From the NCBI GenBank assembly GCA_016186945.1, contig JACPKR010000020.1, positions 1-64,000 of the forward strand: DNA of 64,000 nt. Reading direction: 5' to 3'. This stretch comes from Deltaproteobacteria bacterium (GTDB lineage Bacteria > Bdellovibrionota_B > Oligoflexia > Oligoflexales > Bog-1112). Positions within the stretch are counted from its first letter, which is position 1, and each line of letters begins with the position of its first letter. Positions 45,047-53,470 of this stretch are shown in pieces. The position numbers and the translations under genes were made by a program. The notes below the pieces were generated by a model. It saw nothing but the letters and a program-made list of their open reading frames with translations. It did no database searches and was not told the origin of the DNA.

Positions 45047-45193
45047 GTGACCTGGGGGTTTATTTTTTTTGGAACGTTATTCGTAGGCGGAATCGTGGCT
45101 TTTTGGGTGTTAAGCCCTTCTCGGGATCGATTTGAGGAGTTAAAGGCGAAGGAGGGGACCGAAGCACCTAGGAACGAAAATCCTCCGCCATAA
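45047..45193 (+). CDS. Very small membrane protein, CcoQ/FixQ-like
   Basis: A 48-codon frame from GTG at 45047 to TAA at 45193, with a G-rich stretch upstream. It encodes one membrane helix (TWGFIFFGTLFVGGIVAFWV) followed by LSPSRDRFEELKAKEG and a proline-rich end. This layout is that of CcoQ, the small subunit of cbb3 oxidases, with its tail SP(x)RxxRFxE. No other oxidase gene is near, so it may be an unrelated single-pass protein. The end overlaps the convergent gene at 45168 by 26 bases. Confidence 0.4.
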   Translation: MTWGFIFFGTLFVGGIVAFWVLSPSRDRFEELKAKEGTEAPRNENPPP

Positions 45194-45563
45194 CAACAAG
45201 GTGGCCTGGTGTTCGCGCATCAGTGCTTTCTTGTCTTTGGCCGGAATCGAGAGTTTTCATGGTTGCTGACAAATTGGCGAGCAGTCGAGCGATGCGGCTA
45301 CTGAAGGAACATTCCCCGGGGGGACCTGGGACTGCTTCCTTAACTTCCGCATCGTAATCGAGGAAGCACTCTCTAAGGGAAGAGTCTTCAAGTGCATGTA
45401 CGGTCACACGAAGGGTTTCGATTTTCTCACGCAAGGTAGTAGCTAACTCGTTTTTGTAGACGCTTGCCCTGAAGTAAGCGAGCTGCTGGGTAAGTTCCAA
45501 CATCATTTCCTGAGACGTTACAAGTAATTCAGAAATGACACTAGTCTTGGTCAGACTTTTCAT
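45168..45563 (-). CDS. Small helical cytoplasmic protein of unknown function
   Basis: A 131-residue protein, mostly alpha-helical with possible coiled-coil heptads in the first 70 residues (LLVTSQEMMLELTQQLAYF; LREKIETLRVTVHALED). No signal peptide. No domain recognised. The ATG at 45563 has AGGAGG eight bases upstream, strong support for translation. Monocistronic by spacing. Confidence 0.6.
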   Translation of the reverse strand: MKSLTKTSVISELLVTSQEMMLELTQQLAYFRASVYKNELATTLREKIETLRVTVHALEDSSLRECFLDYDAEVKEAVPGPPGECSFSSRIARLLANLSATMKTLDSGQRQESTDARTPGHLVVMAEDFRS

Positions 45564-45641
45564 AATGCCTCCTTCTGTGAAGGAATCACCACTTCCTATT
45601 TTAGCATTGATTCACAGGAATTTCAGGCGAGTCCAGGAAAA

Positions 45642-46226
45642 CTACCAGGTCATGACCGTTTTGGCTTGAAGATTTGACAAAGATAACGTCACTTTTTCTT
45701 TAGATTGAACGGCTTCAGAACTTCCTTCCCCAGATGGCATCTTAAAGAGGACGAGGTACTCGTTCGACCACAGGGTAATGTACGGAAAAAAGGTCGACCA
45801 GTTTTCTTTCGCTTTAAGGGATTTGACCAAATCAGGGTGTGAATCCACTCCGTTGATGGACAGGAGAATTTCCCATATTTTTTCCTGATTCAGCTCACTA
45901 AGGTTGCCGAGAGGCGAAAAGATGGAGACAAAGAACCCAATATTTCCATTCACATCATCAATCATTGTTTGGTACTTGAAGCGTTCTTTCAGCCTTTTTT
46001 CAAAGGCTCGCATAAACTCCGAAGACAGGAACGTTACATGCACGTCGTATAGTTTATCGAAGTCCTGGAAAATAGAGGCGCTATGGCTGTAGGTTTTCAG
46101 GAGAGATTCGTACTCATCATCTTGGTGAATTGTATCGAAGATATCGTTGGAGACTTCCGAAGATGAGTCAAGGGTGTTACAGCCGAGCAAGAAGGCGAAA
46201 AACATCAATTTTAGCTGATGAGTCAT
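45642..46226 (-). CDS. Lipoprotein of unknown function
   Basis: A 194-residue protein with a lipoprotein signal (MTHQLKLMFFAFLLGC, lipidated Cys16). The rest is a mixed alpha/beta domain without recognised motifs (SEFMRAFEKRLKERFKYQTM; MPSGEGSSEAVQSKEK). It lies 11 bases downstream of the diguanylate cyclase gene on the same strand, so the two are probably one operon. A role as envelope partner of that signalling protein is possible but unproven. Confidence 0.65.
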   Translation of the reverse strand: MTHQLKLMFFAFLLGCNTLDSSSEVSNDIFDTIHQDDEYESLLKTYSHSASIFQDFDKLYDVHVTFLSSEFMRAFEKRLKERFKYQTMIDDVNGNIGFFVSIFSPLGNLSELNQEKIWEILLSINGVDSHPDLVKSLKAKENWSTFFPYITLWSNEYLVLFKMPSGEGSSEAVQSKEKVTLSLSNLQAKTVMTW

Positions 46227-46237
46227 GTCATCCCCTT

Positions 46238-47161
46238 CTAATATGTCACCCGGTTCCTGCCAGTCGATTTTGAGGTATAAAGCTTCTGGTCAGCTGCCTC
46301 CAAAAGTTCCTTCACGGAATTCATACTCTCGTCGCAGACAGCAACCCCGAGAGAGATGGTCTGCTTATGCTCGACAGTTTGTTCCGTTCCCTTGACCTGG
46401 TACTTTAGAGAATGTTCGGCAGCTTCACATTTTTGCCGCATAGTTTCGGCAACACGGGCGGCTTGTTCCAGATCCGTGTTTTGGAGGACGACCACGAACT
46501 CCTCGCCTCCAAACCTTGCAAAAACGTCTTCTTTACGTATGACTTTCTGGATCAGCTTAGCCACGTTCGCAAGGACCGTATCACCTGCGTTATGGCCATA
46601 GAAATCGTTCACTTTTTTGAAGTGGTCAAGGTCAAAATAGATAATCGCAAGTTTTTTGCCAGTGAGTTTAGCTTTTCGAATTTCACTTTCGAGCGTGTCC
46701 ATCAAAAATTGTTTGTTGAAAATCTGGGTGCCTGCGTCAATCGTCGCTTTTCGGTAGATGTGGTCCTGGACCAGACCGTCCCAATTGTCCTGCGCGAAAA
46801 ATTTCAGCAGCACAGTACCCAGACGGATGAGGTCTTGATCTTTCAATTTCTTCTTCTTCTCAAGTGTTTCGTCATTTAGAAAGGTCCCGTTGGCACTTCC
46901 TGCGTCTTCGAGATAAACCCCATCTTCTTCGCAGAAGATCTTGGCATGAAGACGGGAGACACTTCCTTCTGCAATCGTGATATCGGATTCTGCGGACCTC
47001 CCGAGCTTAATCTGCGGCTTGTCGAGTAAAAAACGTTTCCCCACATCGTTTCCTGTGTACTGAATAAGGCTGGGGCTACCCTTCTCAGAAGCCCGGGGCT
47101 GCTTTCTGATTTTGGACATATCCGCAATGACAGTTTTTCCCTCAAACTCGCTGTTTGCCAT
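46238..47161 (-). CDS. Diguanylate cyclase with N-terminal FHA domain
   Basis: A 307-residue protein. The FHA domain (about 35-115) has the phosphothreonine-binding core IKLGRSAESDITI, then SVSRLHAKI and DAGSANGTFLN. The GGDEF domain (about 140-305) has the active motif GGEEF starting at residue 218, and a product-inhibition site RKED exactly five residues before it. It should make cyclic di-GMP, limited by product, with location or activity set by a Ser/Thr-phosphorylated partner. This FHA-GGDEF layout is known in Bdellovibrio (DgcB type). A GGGGACAAG stretch precedes the ATG. Confidence 0.92.
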   Translation of the reverse strand: MANSEFEGKTVIADMSKIRKQPRASEKGSPSLIQYTGNDVGKRFLLDKPQIKLGRSAESDITIAEGSVSRLHAKIFCEEDGVYLEDAGSANGTFLNDETLEKKKKLKDQDLIRLGTVLLKFFAQDNWDGLVQDHIYRKATIDAGTQIFNKQFLMDTLESEIRKAKLTGKKLAIIYFDLDHFKKVNDFYGHNAGDTVLANVAKLIQKVIRKEDVFARFGGEEFVVVLQNTDLEQAARVAETMRQKCEAAEHSLKYQVKGTEQTVEHKQTISLGVAVCDESMNSVKELLEAADQKLYTSKSTGRNRVTY

Positions 47162-47229
47162 CTTGTCCCCACAATTAATAGATCGGTCTTCAGAAAATTA
47201 TAACAAAAGTCGCCGTTTTTGTCCCCGAA

Positions 47230-47357
47230 GCCTTGTGGCAAAAAGGGAGAGGGGGGGTTGGGGGGGCGAGTGAAGCGTCGCCTCCCCCAAGGGATTTCTT
47301 GGAGGAACCAGCTGCGCAGTTTTCTCCAAACCACCTCCTTGCCGCAAGCGACAAAGC
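47230..47357 (+). repeat. R1 repeat, near full-length diverged copy
   Basis: CCTTGTGGCAAAAAGGGAG, then the G-run arm, GAAGCGTCGCCTCCCCC, and the core GGAGGAACCAGCTGCGCAG, ending TTGCCGCAAGCG. Both outer ends are worn. It occupies most of the divergent intergenic region between the diguanylate cyclase and antiporter genes. Confidence 0.8.
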
Positions 47358-47425
47358 ATTGCCACATCCAGCAACCTTAGTTATTAATAGACGGCTAAAG
47401 TACCTCAGTCTGAAAAGGACGCCGC

Positions 47426-48751
47426 ATGTTAGCTCGTTTTTCACTGACAGCCTTCGTGTTTCTGGTTGAATCACTTGCTTATGCTTCAGAAACTTCCCAC
47501 AGTGACCCTATTGCGCCCATTTTGTTAGGACTCATTATTTTGTTTACCGGAGCGAAAGCAGGCGGGTTTGTCGCCAACAAGGTGGGACAGCCGGTGGTGC
47601 TTGGCGAGCTACTGGCAGGAGTGGTTTTGGGAAATTTGACGCTCTTTGGTTTTGAAGGGCTACAATTTCTGAGGGATATGGACTTTTTTGCCAGCGTTGC
47701 CTCCCTTGGTGCGATTCTGCTTCTTTTTGAGGTGGGGTTGGAATCGAGTGTAGGTGAGCTTCTCAAAGTGGGGGTTGCCGCCACGATTGTTGCCATTGTG
47801 GGAGTCATTTTTCCGTTCATCCTCGGTTACGGGGTAAGTTGTTACTTTCTTCCGCAGTCTACCCATTACGTCCACTCCTTCCTCGGCGCGACACTTTGCG
47901 CTACCAGTGTAGGCATAACGGCCCGCGTCTTGAAGGACCTCAACAAGATTCACACGAAGGAAGCCAAGATCATCTTGGGTGCTGCGGTCATAGACGACGT
48001 ACTTGGCCTCATCATCCTCGCCGTAGTCTCAGGAATTATCGTGAGTGCCAGCAAGGGCAGCGGTGACGGGTTTTCCATGCTCGGCGTGCTGATGATCTCA
48101 ACAAAAGCGATCGGTTTCCTCATCGTAGCGCTTTTCGCAGGCATTAAGTTTGCCCCCATGCTTTTTAAGATAGGAGCACGGCTTCGCGTGGAGGGAGTTT
48201 TGGTTACCTTGTCGCTTTCCTTCTGCTTTTTGCTTGCCTACCTTGCGAATTTAGCTGGCCTAGCACCGATCGTGGGAGCGTTCGCTGCGGGTCTGATTAT
48301 TGATGGGGACAAATACGCAAAGTTTTTTGGTGAGGATGAAATGTCGATTGAGCACCTTATCTTCCCTCTCTCGAAATTTTTCGTCCCGGTGTTTTTCATC
48401 CACATGGGAATGCAGGTTGAGCTTGCCACTTTGTCAGACCTCAACGTTGTTGGTTTGGGACTTGCCCTGACGCTCGTCGCCATTCTAGGCAAGCAAGTGT
48501 GTGGACTAGGTGTTTTCGGAAAGGAAAATTCCGCTGTAAGCCGATTGACTATTGGCATTGGCATGATCCCACGTGGTGAAGTGGGACTGATTTTTGCAGC
48601 CATTGGAGCGGGCCTTCTGCTCGATGGAGAGCGGATCATCACCCCACCGCTCTACTCTGCAATTATCATCATGGTGATGATCACGACCTTGCTTACACCT
48701 CCGGCCCTGAAATGGGCGCTTCAAAAGAAGCCTGTGAAATTTCCTCTCTAA
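47426..48751 (+). CDS. Cation:proton antiporter (CPA2 family)
   Basis: A 441-residue protein with an N-terminal signal-like helix and about 12 more. CPA2 blocks: QPVVLGELLAGVVLGN near residue 52, GATLCATSVGITARVL and GAAVIDDVLGLIILAVV. The paired aspartates in VIDDVLG are the ion-binding pair of electrogenic Na+/H+ exchangers such as NapA. It has no C-terminal TrkA/RCK domain, unlike KefB or KefC. It probably controls pH and sodium. AGGACG lies before the ATG. Confidence 0.88.
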   Translation: MLARFSLTAFVFLVESLAYASETSHSDPIAPILLGLIILFTGAKAGGFVANKVGQPVVLGELLAGVVLGNLTLFGFEGLQFLRDMDFFASVASLGAILLLFEVGLESSVGELLKVGVAATIVAIVGVIFPFILGYGVSCYFLPQSTHYVHSFLGATLCATSVGITARVLKDLNKIHTKEAKIILGAAVIDDVLGLIILAVVSGIIVSASKGSGDGFSMLGVLMISTKAIGFLIVALFAGIKFAPMLFKIGARLRVEGVLVTLSLSFCFLLAYLANLAGLAPIVGAFAAGLIIDGDKYAKFFGEDEMSIEHLIFPLSKFFVPVFFIHMGMQVELATLSDLNVVGLGLALTLVAILGKQVCGLGVFGKENSAVSRLTIGIGMIPRGEVGLIFAAIGAGLLLDGERIITPPLYSAIIIMVMITTLLTPPALKWALQKKPVKFPL

Positions 48752-48756
48752 TACAG

Positions 48757-48924
48757 CTATAGTCTTTGAGAAAGAGAATTTGTGGAGAGGACCTTTTTTG
48801 AAAAAAAGTTCCCCTCCACACCTCCCCCCAAAAAACTTTAAATATTGAAGTTTTTTAAAAGGGGCTTGGGGAAAGAACTTTTTTCAAAAAGTTTTTCCCC
48901 AAATTGATTATCTTGAATACTATT
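48757..48924 (+). repeat. R2 repeat, full-length copy
   Basis: From CTATAGTCTTTGAGAAAGAG to GATTATCTTGAATACTAT. Ends are imperfect inverted repeats. It starts 6 bp after the antiporter stop codon. The rest of the gap to 49010 shows no gene. Confidence 0.88.
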
Positions 48925-49010
48925 GAATTCCTTTATCGAGCGTTTTATCATGTCGCGCCGATGATACCGTTGGTCCAAGCAATAATCAAAAGAAAATATA
49001 GAGGAACCTT

Positions 49011-50528
49011 GTGAAAACATACGACATCCAGTGGGAAAGTGAAGACACCCCCTTTGAGGACAAAAAAGATCAGGCCGAAGAGGAAACCTTCGAGGATCTC
49101 CTCGCCTCCTCAACAAACGAACAACCCTCCGGGGAAGATTACCGCCCTGGGGAGAAGGTGCGTGCCCTCATCGTCCAAATACCCGAACAGGGAAGCGACA
49201 TCATGCTAGAGCTGGGGGCCAAGGACTCTGCGACGATAGCCAAAGAGGAGCTTCTAAGTAACGGTCAACTTAACTACAAAGTTGGGGATAGCATCGAAGC
49301 GTTCGTCGTAGGAAGATCCGATGGAGAGCTTATCCTCAGCAATTCCCTCACGCACAAAATCATCCGTCAAAACGCTTTGGAACACGCTTATGGTGCCAAA
49401 CTTCCCGTCAGGGGGAAGGTACTGGCTGCCAACAAAGGTGGTTTTGAGGTTTCTCTGCTGGGTCGAACAGCGTTCTGCCCCATCTCGCAAATTGATAACG
49501 TCCGGGTGAATGACCCACAAGTTTACTTGGGGAAGGAATTCGATTTTCTTGTCCAAAGGATTGCAGGTCGTAACGTTGTCGTCTCGCGAGTGGCCCTTCT
49601 CAAACGGCAGGCAAAAGAAACGCTCGACAAACTTGAAATCGGGCAAGAAGTCGACGGTGTCGTTCGGGAACTTAGAACCTTTGGAGCTATGGTCGATATC
49701 GGTAGCGTGATCGGGCTTCTACCCATCTCGGAAATCAGCTATGCCCATGTCAAGGAAGTTGAAGCAGCACTGCGCGTTGGTCAAAACGTACACGTAAAAA
49801 TCCTGAGTATGGAAGAGCAAAGCTATGGTGCTCCGCGGATCCGCTTGAGTGCCAAACAGGCGACAATCGACCCTTGGACCGAAGTTCACTTGCATGTCAA
49901 ACTCGGGGAGTCCTACCGGGGAAACGTTGTCCGCCTCACAAACTTCGGAGCCTTCGTAGAACTCTACCCCGGACTTGATGGCCTCATCCACGTTTCTGAA
50001 ATGAGCTGGGTCAAGCGTGTGAACACTCCGTCAGAACTTCTGAGCCTAGGCGATTCTGTCGACGTAAGGGTCCTTGAAGTTAACCCTGAGAAACGCCGTA
50101 TCTCCCTGACGATGAAGGCCCTCGCAAACGACCCCTGGCTCGATATCAAAAGAGATTTTGCCGAAGAAAGCGAGCATGAGGTGGCGATCGCTGCTCTGAA
50201 AAGCTTCGGAGCACTAGCCGAGCTGAAAGAAGGAGTACAAGGGCTTATACCGCAGTCTTACCTTCGCAAAGCTTTCGGAGACACCTTCCGCAAGAGAGCT
50301 AGCCCGCCCCAGACAATGCGAGTAAAGGTCAAGCGAGTCGACTCGGAAAATAGGAAAATCCTTCTCTACCCGGTGGAACTTGATAACGCCGATGATGCGG
50401 GGAAGGATTACGAAGAGTTCCTGAAACTTTCCGAAATGAAAAAGCAGAAAGATGAAACTGCAGAAGGTTCGACAGGCTCCTTTGGGGAACTTCTTCGAGC
50501 TTCATTAGAGAAGAAGTTTAAGGCTTAA
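49011..50528 (+). CDS. S1-domain RNA-binding protein (ribosomal protein S1-like)
   Basis: A 505-residue protein with five S1 (OB-fold) repeats. The best are at about 205-275 (LEIGQEVDGVVRELRTFGAM; IGLLPISEISYA) and about 290-365 (GESYRGNVVRLTNFGAFVEL, then GLDGLIHVSEMSW). The N-terminal 45 residues are acidic. It is shorter than the six-domain S1 of E. coli, so it may be the main S1 or a second S1-like protein. It binds mRNA on the ribosome. The GTG at 49011 has GAGGA five bases upstream. Confidence 0.82.
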   Translation: MKTYDIQWESEDTPFEDKKDQAEEETFEDLLASSTNEQPSGEDYRPGEKVRALIVQIPEQGSDIMLELGAKDSATIAKEELLSNGQLNYKVGDSIEAFVVGRSDGELILSNSLTHKIIRQNALEHAYGAKLPVRGKVLAANKGGFEVSLLGRTAFCPISQIDNVRVNDPQVYLGKEFDFLVQRIAGRNVVVSRVALLKRQAKETLDKLEIGQEVDGVVRELRTFGAMVDIGSVIGLLPISEISYAHVKEVEAALRVGQNVHVKILSMEEQSYGAPRIRLSAKQATIDPWTEVHLHVKLGESYRGNVVRLTNFGAFVELYPGLDGLIHVSEMSWVKRVNTPSELLSLGDSVDVRVLEVNPEKRRISLTMKALANDPWLDIKRDFAEESEHEVAIAALKSFGALAELKEGVQGLIPQSYLRKAFGDTFRKRASPPQTMRVKVKRVDSENRKILLYPVELDNADDAGKDYEEFLKLSEMKKQKDETAEGSTGSFGELLRASLEKKFKA

Positions 50529-50529
50529 T

Positions 50530-50640
50530 CTCTTTGGGGAGAGGGGGGCTTGGGAGGGGCGAGGGAACCGTTGATCCCCCAAGCTTTTCTTGAGGGAAAC
50601 CAGCTGCGCAGTTTTCCCTCAAACTCCCTTCCTTGCTGAT
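50530..50640 (+). repeat. R1 repeat, diverged copy
   Basis: TTTGGGGAGAGGGGGGCTTGG, then GAGGGAACCGTTGATCCCCC and a longer hairpin TTGAGGGAAACCAGCTGCGC/AGTTTTCCCTCAAA. The core hairpin arms have changed together (GAGGGAAA with TTTCCCTC), a compensatory change that keeps the pairing. Confidence 0.8.
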
Positions 50641-50701
50641 GTCTCACGACATAGACACTTGACATCGAGTCGTGCGGCACATAAAACCAAGAGACTTTGC
50701 C

Positions 50702-50823
50702 TAGCGCAAAGTGATAGCTAGATCCCGTGCGATGATAGTCTGCAAACCCCGCCAGGGCCGGAAGGCAGCAACGGTAGTAGAATGAATCAGGTGTATGGGT
50801 CATCTAGCTATCACCTTGCGCTA
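50702..50823 (+). ncRNA. ffs: Signal recognition particle RNA (small bacterial type)
   Basis: The conserved apical part GCCAGGGCCGGAAGGCAGCA contains the GGAA tetraloop and the symmetric internal loop bound by Ffh. The ends pair perfectly over about 20 bases: TAGCGCAA...TTGCGCTA, then GTGATAGCTAGAT with ATCTAGCTATCAC. Its length of about 120 nt is that of the small 4.5S-like type without an Alu domain. It lies 22 bp upstream of dnaX, an arrangement seen in many bacteria. It works with Ffh in co-translational membrane targeting. Confidence 0.95.
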
Positions 50824-50845
50824 ACCCTCTTCTGCGGGAAACACT

Positions 50846-52462
50846 TTGGCCTACCAAGCTCTTGCACGTAAATATCGCCCCGAAACATTCAACGACCTCA
50901 TTGGGCAAGAAGCCGTGGCAAGGGCGCTTGCTAATGCTATCAAGTTGGGTCGGGAACCGGCAGGCATCATTTTTTCAGGCGTCAGGGGGATTGGAAAAAC
51001 CACCTCCGCCCGCCTATTTGCCAAGGCCCTCAATTGTGACAGCGGTCCATCGCCCACCCCCTGTAACTCTTGCTATAGCTGTAAAGCAATTTCAGGCGGC
51101 TACCATGAAGATGTTTTGGAAGTCGACGGAGCATCGCACAACAGCGTCGCTGAAGTCCGCGCCTTGCAAGAAACCCTAGGTTACACCGCCCAGCGCTCGC
51201 GATACAAAATCTACATCATCGACGAAGTCCACATGCTATCGAACAGCGCCTTCAACGCGCTTTTGAAAACCCTCGAAGAGCCACCGGCAAACATTATTTT
51301 CATGTTCGCTACAACCGAACTCGCAAAGGTTCCTAAAACCGTACAGAGCCGCTGCCAAACCTTCCACCTTAAGAAGGTCATTGCCCAAGATATACAAGCA
51401 CGACTGAGGTACATCCTTGATCAAGAAAAGATTCCCTATGACACAGCCACGTTGCCGCTTATTGCCAGGGAGGGGAACGGCTCTATACGCGATGCTCTGA
51501 CCTTCCTCGATCAGGTGATCGCGTTTGGAGACGGAAACGTTTCCAAGGAAGCTCTCGAAAAACTCAGCACCTGCGTCTCATCCTCGCATTACATAGAAAT
51601 CCTGTCAGCCCTCCTAGACAAGAAAGCTAACGAGTGCCTTTCCCTGATCGCCTCTCTCGACAAGCAAGGCGTGGACTATGAAGACGTCAGCAACGAACTC
51701 GCTCGTTACCTACGCCATGCTATCGTTCTCGGCACGGGAACGAGCGACGACGCTTCCTCTGAGCTTAATGAGGAAGAGAAAGCAAGCCTGCTGGCCCTCA
51801 ATACAAAATCACGAGGCTCGGCACCCCATCAGCTTTTCCGCTGCCTGCTTGACTGTCATCATGAACTCGACGGGACATGGCTCGATCGCTTTGTCCTCGA
51901 AAATTACAGCCTGGAATGGTGCCTGCAAGAGCCACTTTCCAAGCATGAGGCCCTTCCTTCACCCCCTGAACGTGCTCCGAAGAGTGCCAGCTTCTCCCCT
52001 CCTCCCCGGAGAGACACGTCCCCCCCCCCAGCTCCTCCCCCGACGGCCTTCCCCTCAAACTGGAGTGAACTGGTCGCACGCATGAAGCAGGACCGGCCCG
52101 TCCTTGGAAGAAAGCTGGAGGAAGTCCACATCCTCTCCTACTCCGAACAGCTCATCTCCGTTGCTGCCGATCCCACGGGGTTTGCAGGGGCTGAACTCTT
52201 AAGACCAGACGTGCGAAAGAAATTTGAAGGTCTGTTCCGAGAATTTTTCAAGTTTACAGGTACCTTCCAAGTCAACGACCGCACCCAATTACAGGTTCAA
52301 AAGCAGGAACTTCCCATCCAAGAATCCCTCCTGGAAAGACGAAACAGGGAACAAGAAGAAAGACGGAAAAAAATTGAGGAAGATGCCCGTAACAACCCTC
52401 TCACCAAAGCTTTTGTAGAGGAATTAGGCGGAAACATAGAAAAGATTGATGTTAATTTCTAA
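50846..52462 (+). CDS. dnaX: DNA polymerase III subunits gamma and tau
   Basis: A 538-residue clamp-loader ATPase. Walker A is in GVRGIGKTTSARLFAKALNC, four cysteines (CDSGPSPTPCNSCYSC) bind zinc, Walker B is YIIDEVHML, and sensor 1 lies in FMFATTELAKVPKTVQSRCQ. Domain III is followed by a proline-rich linker and a short tau-like C-terminus. It starts at TTG 50846 (MAYQALARKYRP is the family N-terminus) with GCGGGAA upstream. A run of ten cytosines at 52020-52029 (codons 392-395) could allow slippage to make a shorter gamma form. Neighbours: SRP RNA upstream. Confidence 0.95.
   Translation: MAYQALARKYRPETFNDLIGQEAVARALANAIKLGREPAGIIFSGVRGIGKTTSARLFAKALNCDSGPSPTPCNSCYSCKAISGGYHEDVLEVDGASHNSVAEVRALQETLGYTAQRSRYKIYIIDEVHMLSNSAFNALLKTLEEPPANIIFMFATTELAKVPKTVQSRCQTFHLKKVIAQDIQARLRYILDQEKIPYDTATLPLIAREGNGSIRDALTFLDQVIAFGDGNVSKEALEKLSTCVSSSHYIEILSALLDKKANECLSLIASLDKQGVDYEDVSNELARYLRHAIVLGTGTSDDASSELNEEEKASLLALNTKSRGSAPHQLFRCLLDCHHELDGTWLDRFVLENYSLEWCLQEPLSKHEALPSPPERAPKSASFSPPPRRDTSPPPAPPPTAFPSNWSELVARMKQDRPVLGRKLEEVHILSYSEQLISVAADPTGFAGAELLRPDVRKKFEGLFREFFKFTGTFQVNDRTQLQVQKQELPIQESLLERRNREQEERRKKIEEDARNNPLTKAFVEELGGNIEKIDVNF
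52020..52029 (+). other. C10 run in dnaX: candidate gamma-producing slippage site
   Basis: Ten cytosines lie just after the clamp-loader core, at codon 392. Reading in the -1 frame stops at TGA 52066-52068 and in the +1 frame at TGA 52083-52085, so any single-base slip ends the protein within about 20 codons. The product would be about 405-412 residues, close to the 431-residue gamma of E. coli. Thermus makes gamma by slippage on an A run; whether this C run works likewise is inference. Confidence 0.4.
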
Positions 52463-52477
52463 AAAGCGACCCTAACC

Positions 52478-52601
52478 ACTCGGGGCCAATAGGGAGAGGG
52501 GGTTTGGGGGGCGAGGGAACCGTCGCTCCCCCAAGGGATTTCTTGGAGGAACCAGCTGCGCAGTTTCCTCCAAACCACCTCCTTGCCCCGCGTGGCTGAG
52601 G
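52478..52601 (+). repeat. R1 repeat, near full-length copy
   Basis: CCACTCGGGGCCAATAGGG, GAGGGAACCGTCGCTCCCCC, core GGAGGAACCAGCTGCGCAG, ending TTGCCCCGCGTGG. The outer TIR bases are lost. It fills the gap between the convergent dnaX and FKBP genes. Confidence 0.85.
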
Positions 52602-52606
52602 ATCTA

Positions 52607-53296
52607 TCAACCGCCAGGGATTTTGAAGAGTTTTATATAAAAGACGAGGGTCTGTCCTCCACGAATTTGTGGCTGAGAACCTTGCTCACCGTAACCAAGA
52701 TCGGAAGGGACTACGAGCCTGATTTCTCCACCTTCTCCTATCAGTTGCAAGCCTTCTTGCCATCCTACAATCACTGATCGAAGGGGAATTTCTATCGTTT
52801 TTCCACGATCGAGAGAAGAGTCAAAGATAGTGCCATCTATAAACGTCCCGTGATAATGAACCTCTATGGTGTCACCGACCTTGGCTCGCTTTGAATTTCC
52901 CAATCCTATAATCTCGTAACCCAATCCAGAGGGGCTTTGCTTCCCCCCTTTTGCTACGAATGCGCGCATATATGCTGCGCCCTTTTTTTTCTCTTTTTCT
53001 GCTACGTTTCTGATTCTTTGTTCAATAAAACGTTGGATCTCTCCTTCGCTTATGGTCGTTGCGGTTGCACTGCTGTTGAACGCAGCTCCCCTGTATCCGA
53101 GGATAAAAATTTCCTGCTCGTTCGGGGATAAGTCCAGGTAGGCTAGGCGCCTCGCCTGCATCTGCCCCAGAGAATAGATCGCTTCCTCCTCGGGCGCAAA
53201 TTTCCGCTTTTCTTCGGAATGACAGGAAACTAACTGCGCTACGATTAAAATAGATAAGATAGACATGAAGGTTCGCAACCCAAGTCCTTTCTTCAC
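52607..53296 (-). CDS. FKBP-type peptidyl-prolyl isomerase lipoprotein (Mip/FklB-like)
   Basis: About 229 residues. A lipoprotein signal ends in the lipobox AQLVSC. A helical dimerisation-type domain follows (YSLGQMQARRLAYLDLSPNE; EGEIQRFIEQRIRNVAEKEK), then a full FKBP domain (about 140-229): GDTIEVHYHGTFIDGTIFDS, VIVGWQEGLQLIGEGGEIRL and SDLGYGEQGSQPQIRGGQTL. It should catalyse proline isomerisation in the periplasm or on the surface. Related Mip proteins aid host infection in Legionella. The GTG at 53296 gives a basic start; TTG at 53305 and ATG at 53266 are alternatives. Confidence 0.88.
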   Translation of the reverse strand: MKKGLGLRTFMSILSILIVAQLVSCHSEEKRKFAPEEEAIYSLGQMQARRLAYLDLSPNEQEIFILGYRGAAFNSSATATTISEGEIQRFIEQRIRNVAEKEKKKGAAYMRAFVAKGGKQSPSGLGYEIIGLGNSKRAKVGDTIEVHYHGTFIDGTIFDSSLDRGKTIEIPLRSVIVGWQEGLQLIGEGGEIRLVVPSDLGYGEQGSQPQIRGGQTLVFYIKLFKIPGG

Positions 53297-53358
53297 TATG
53301 GCCAATTTTTCACAAATTCTGTCATTAATACTATACTCTATTTAAAACAGTGAGACAA

Positions 53359-53378
53359 AGAGGTGGTTTGGAGGAAAC
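53359..53378 (-). repeat. R1 repeat fragment, inverted
   Basis: GAGGTGGTTTGGAGGAAAC is a reverse piece of the R1 box and core. It is joined head-on to the forward R1 copy beginning at 53379. Confidence 0.65.
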
Positions 53379-53470
53379 GTAATGCGTAAGCCACTTGGGG
53401 CAAATAGGGAGAGGGGGGGTTGGGGGGGCGAGTGAAGCGTCGCTCCCCCATGATTTTTCTTGGAGGAACC
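53379..53470 (+). mobile_element. R1 repeat truncated at the start codon of the giant gene
   Basis: Intact left end GTAATGCGTAAGCCACTTGG, G-run arm, GAAGCGTCGCTCCCCC, then TTCTTGGAGGAACC. In other copies GGAGGAACC is followed by AGCTGCGCAG; here it is followed directly by ATG (53471). The repeat therefore supplies the Shine-Dalgarno sequence of the giant gene. Confidence 0.85.
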
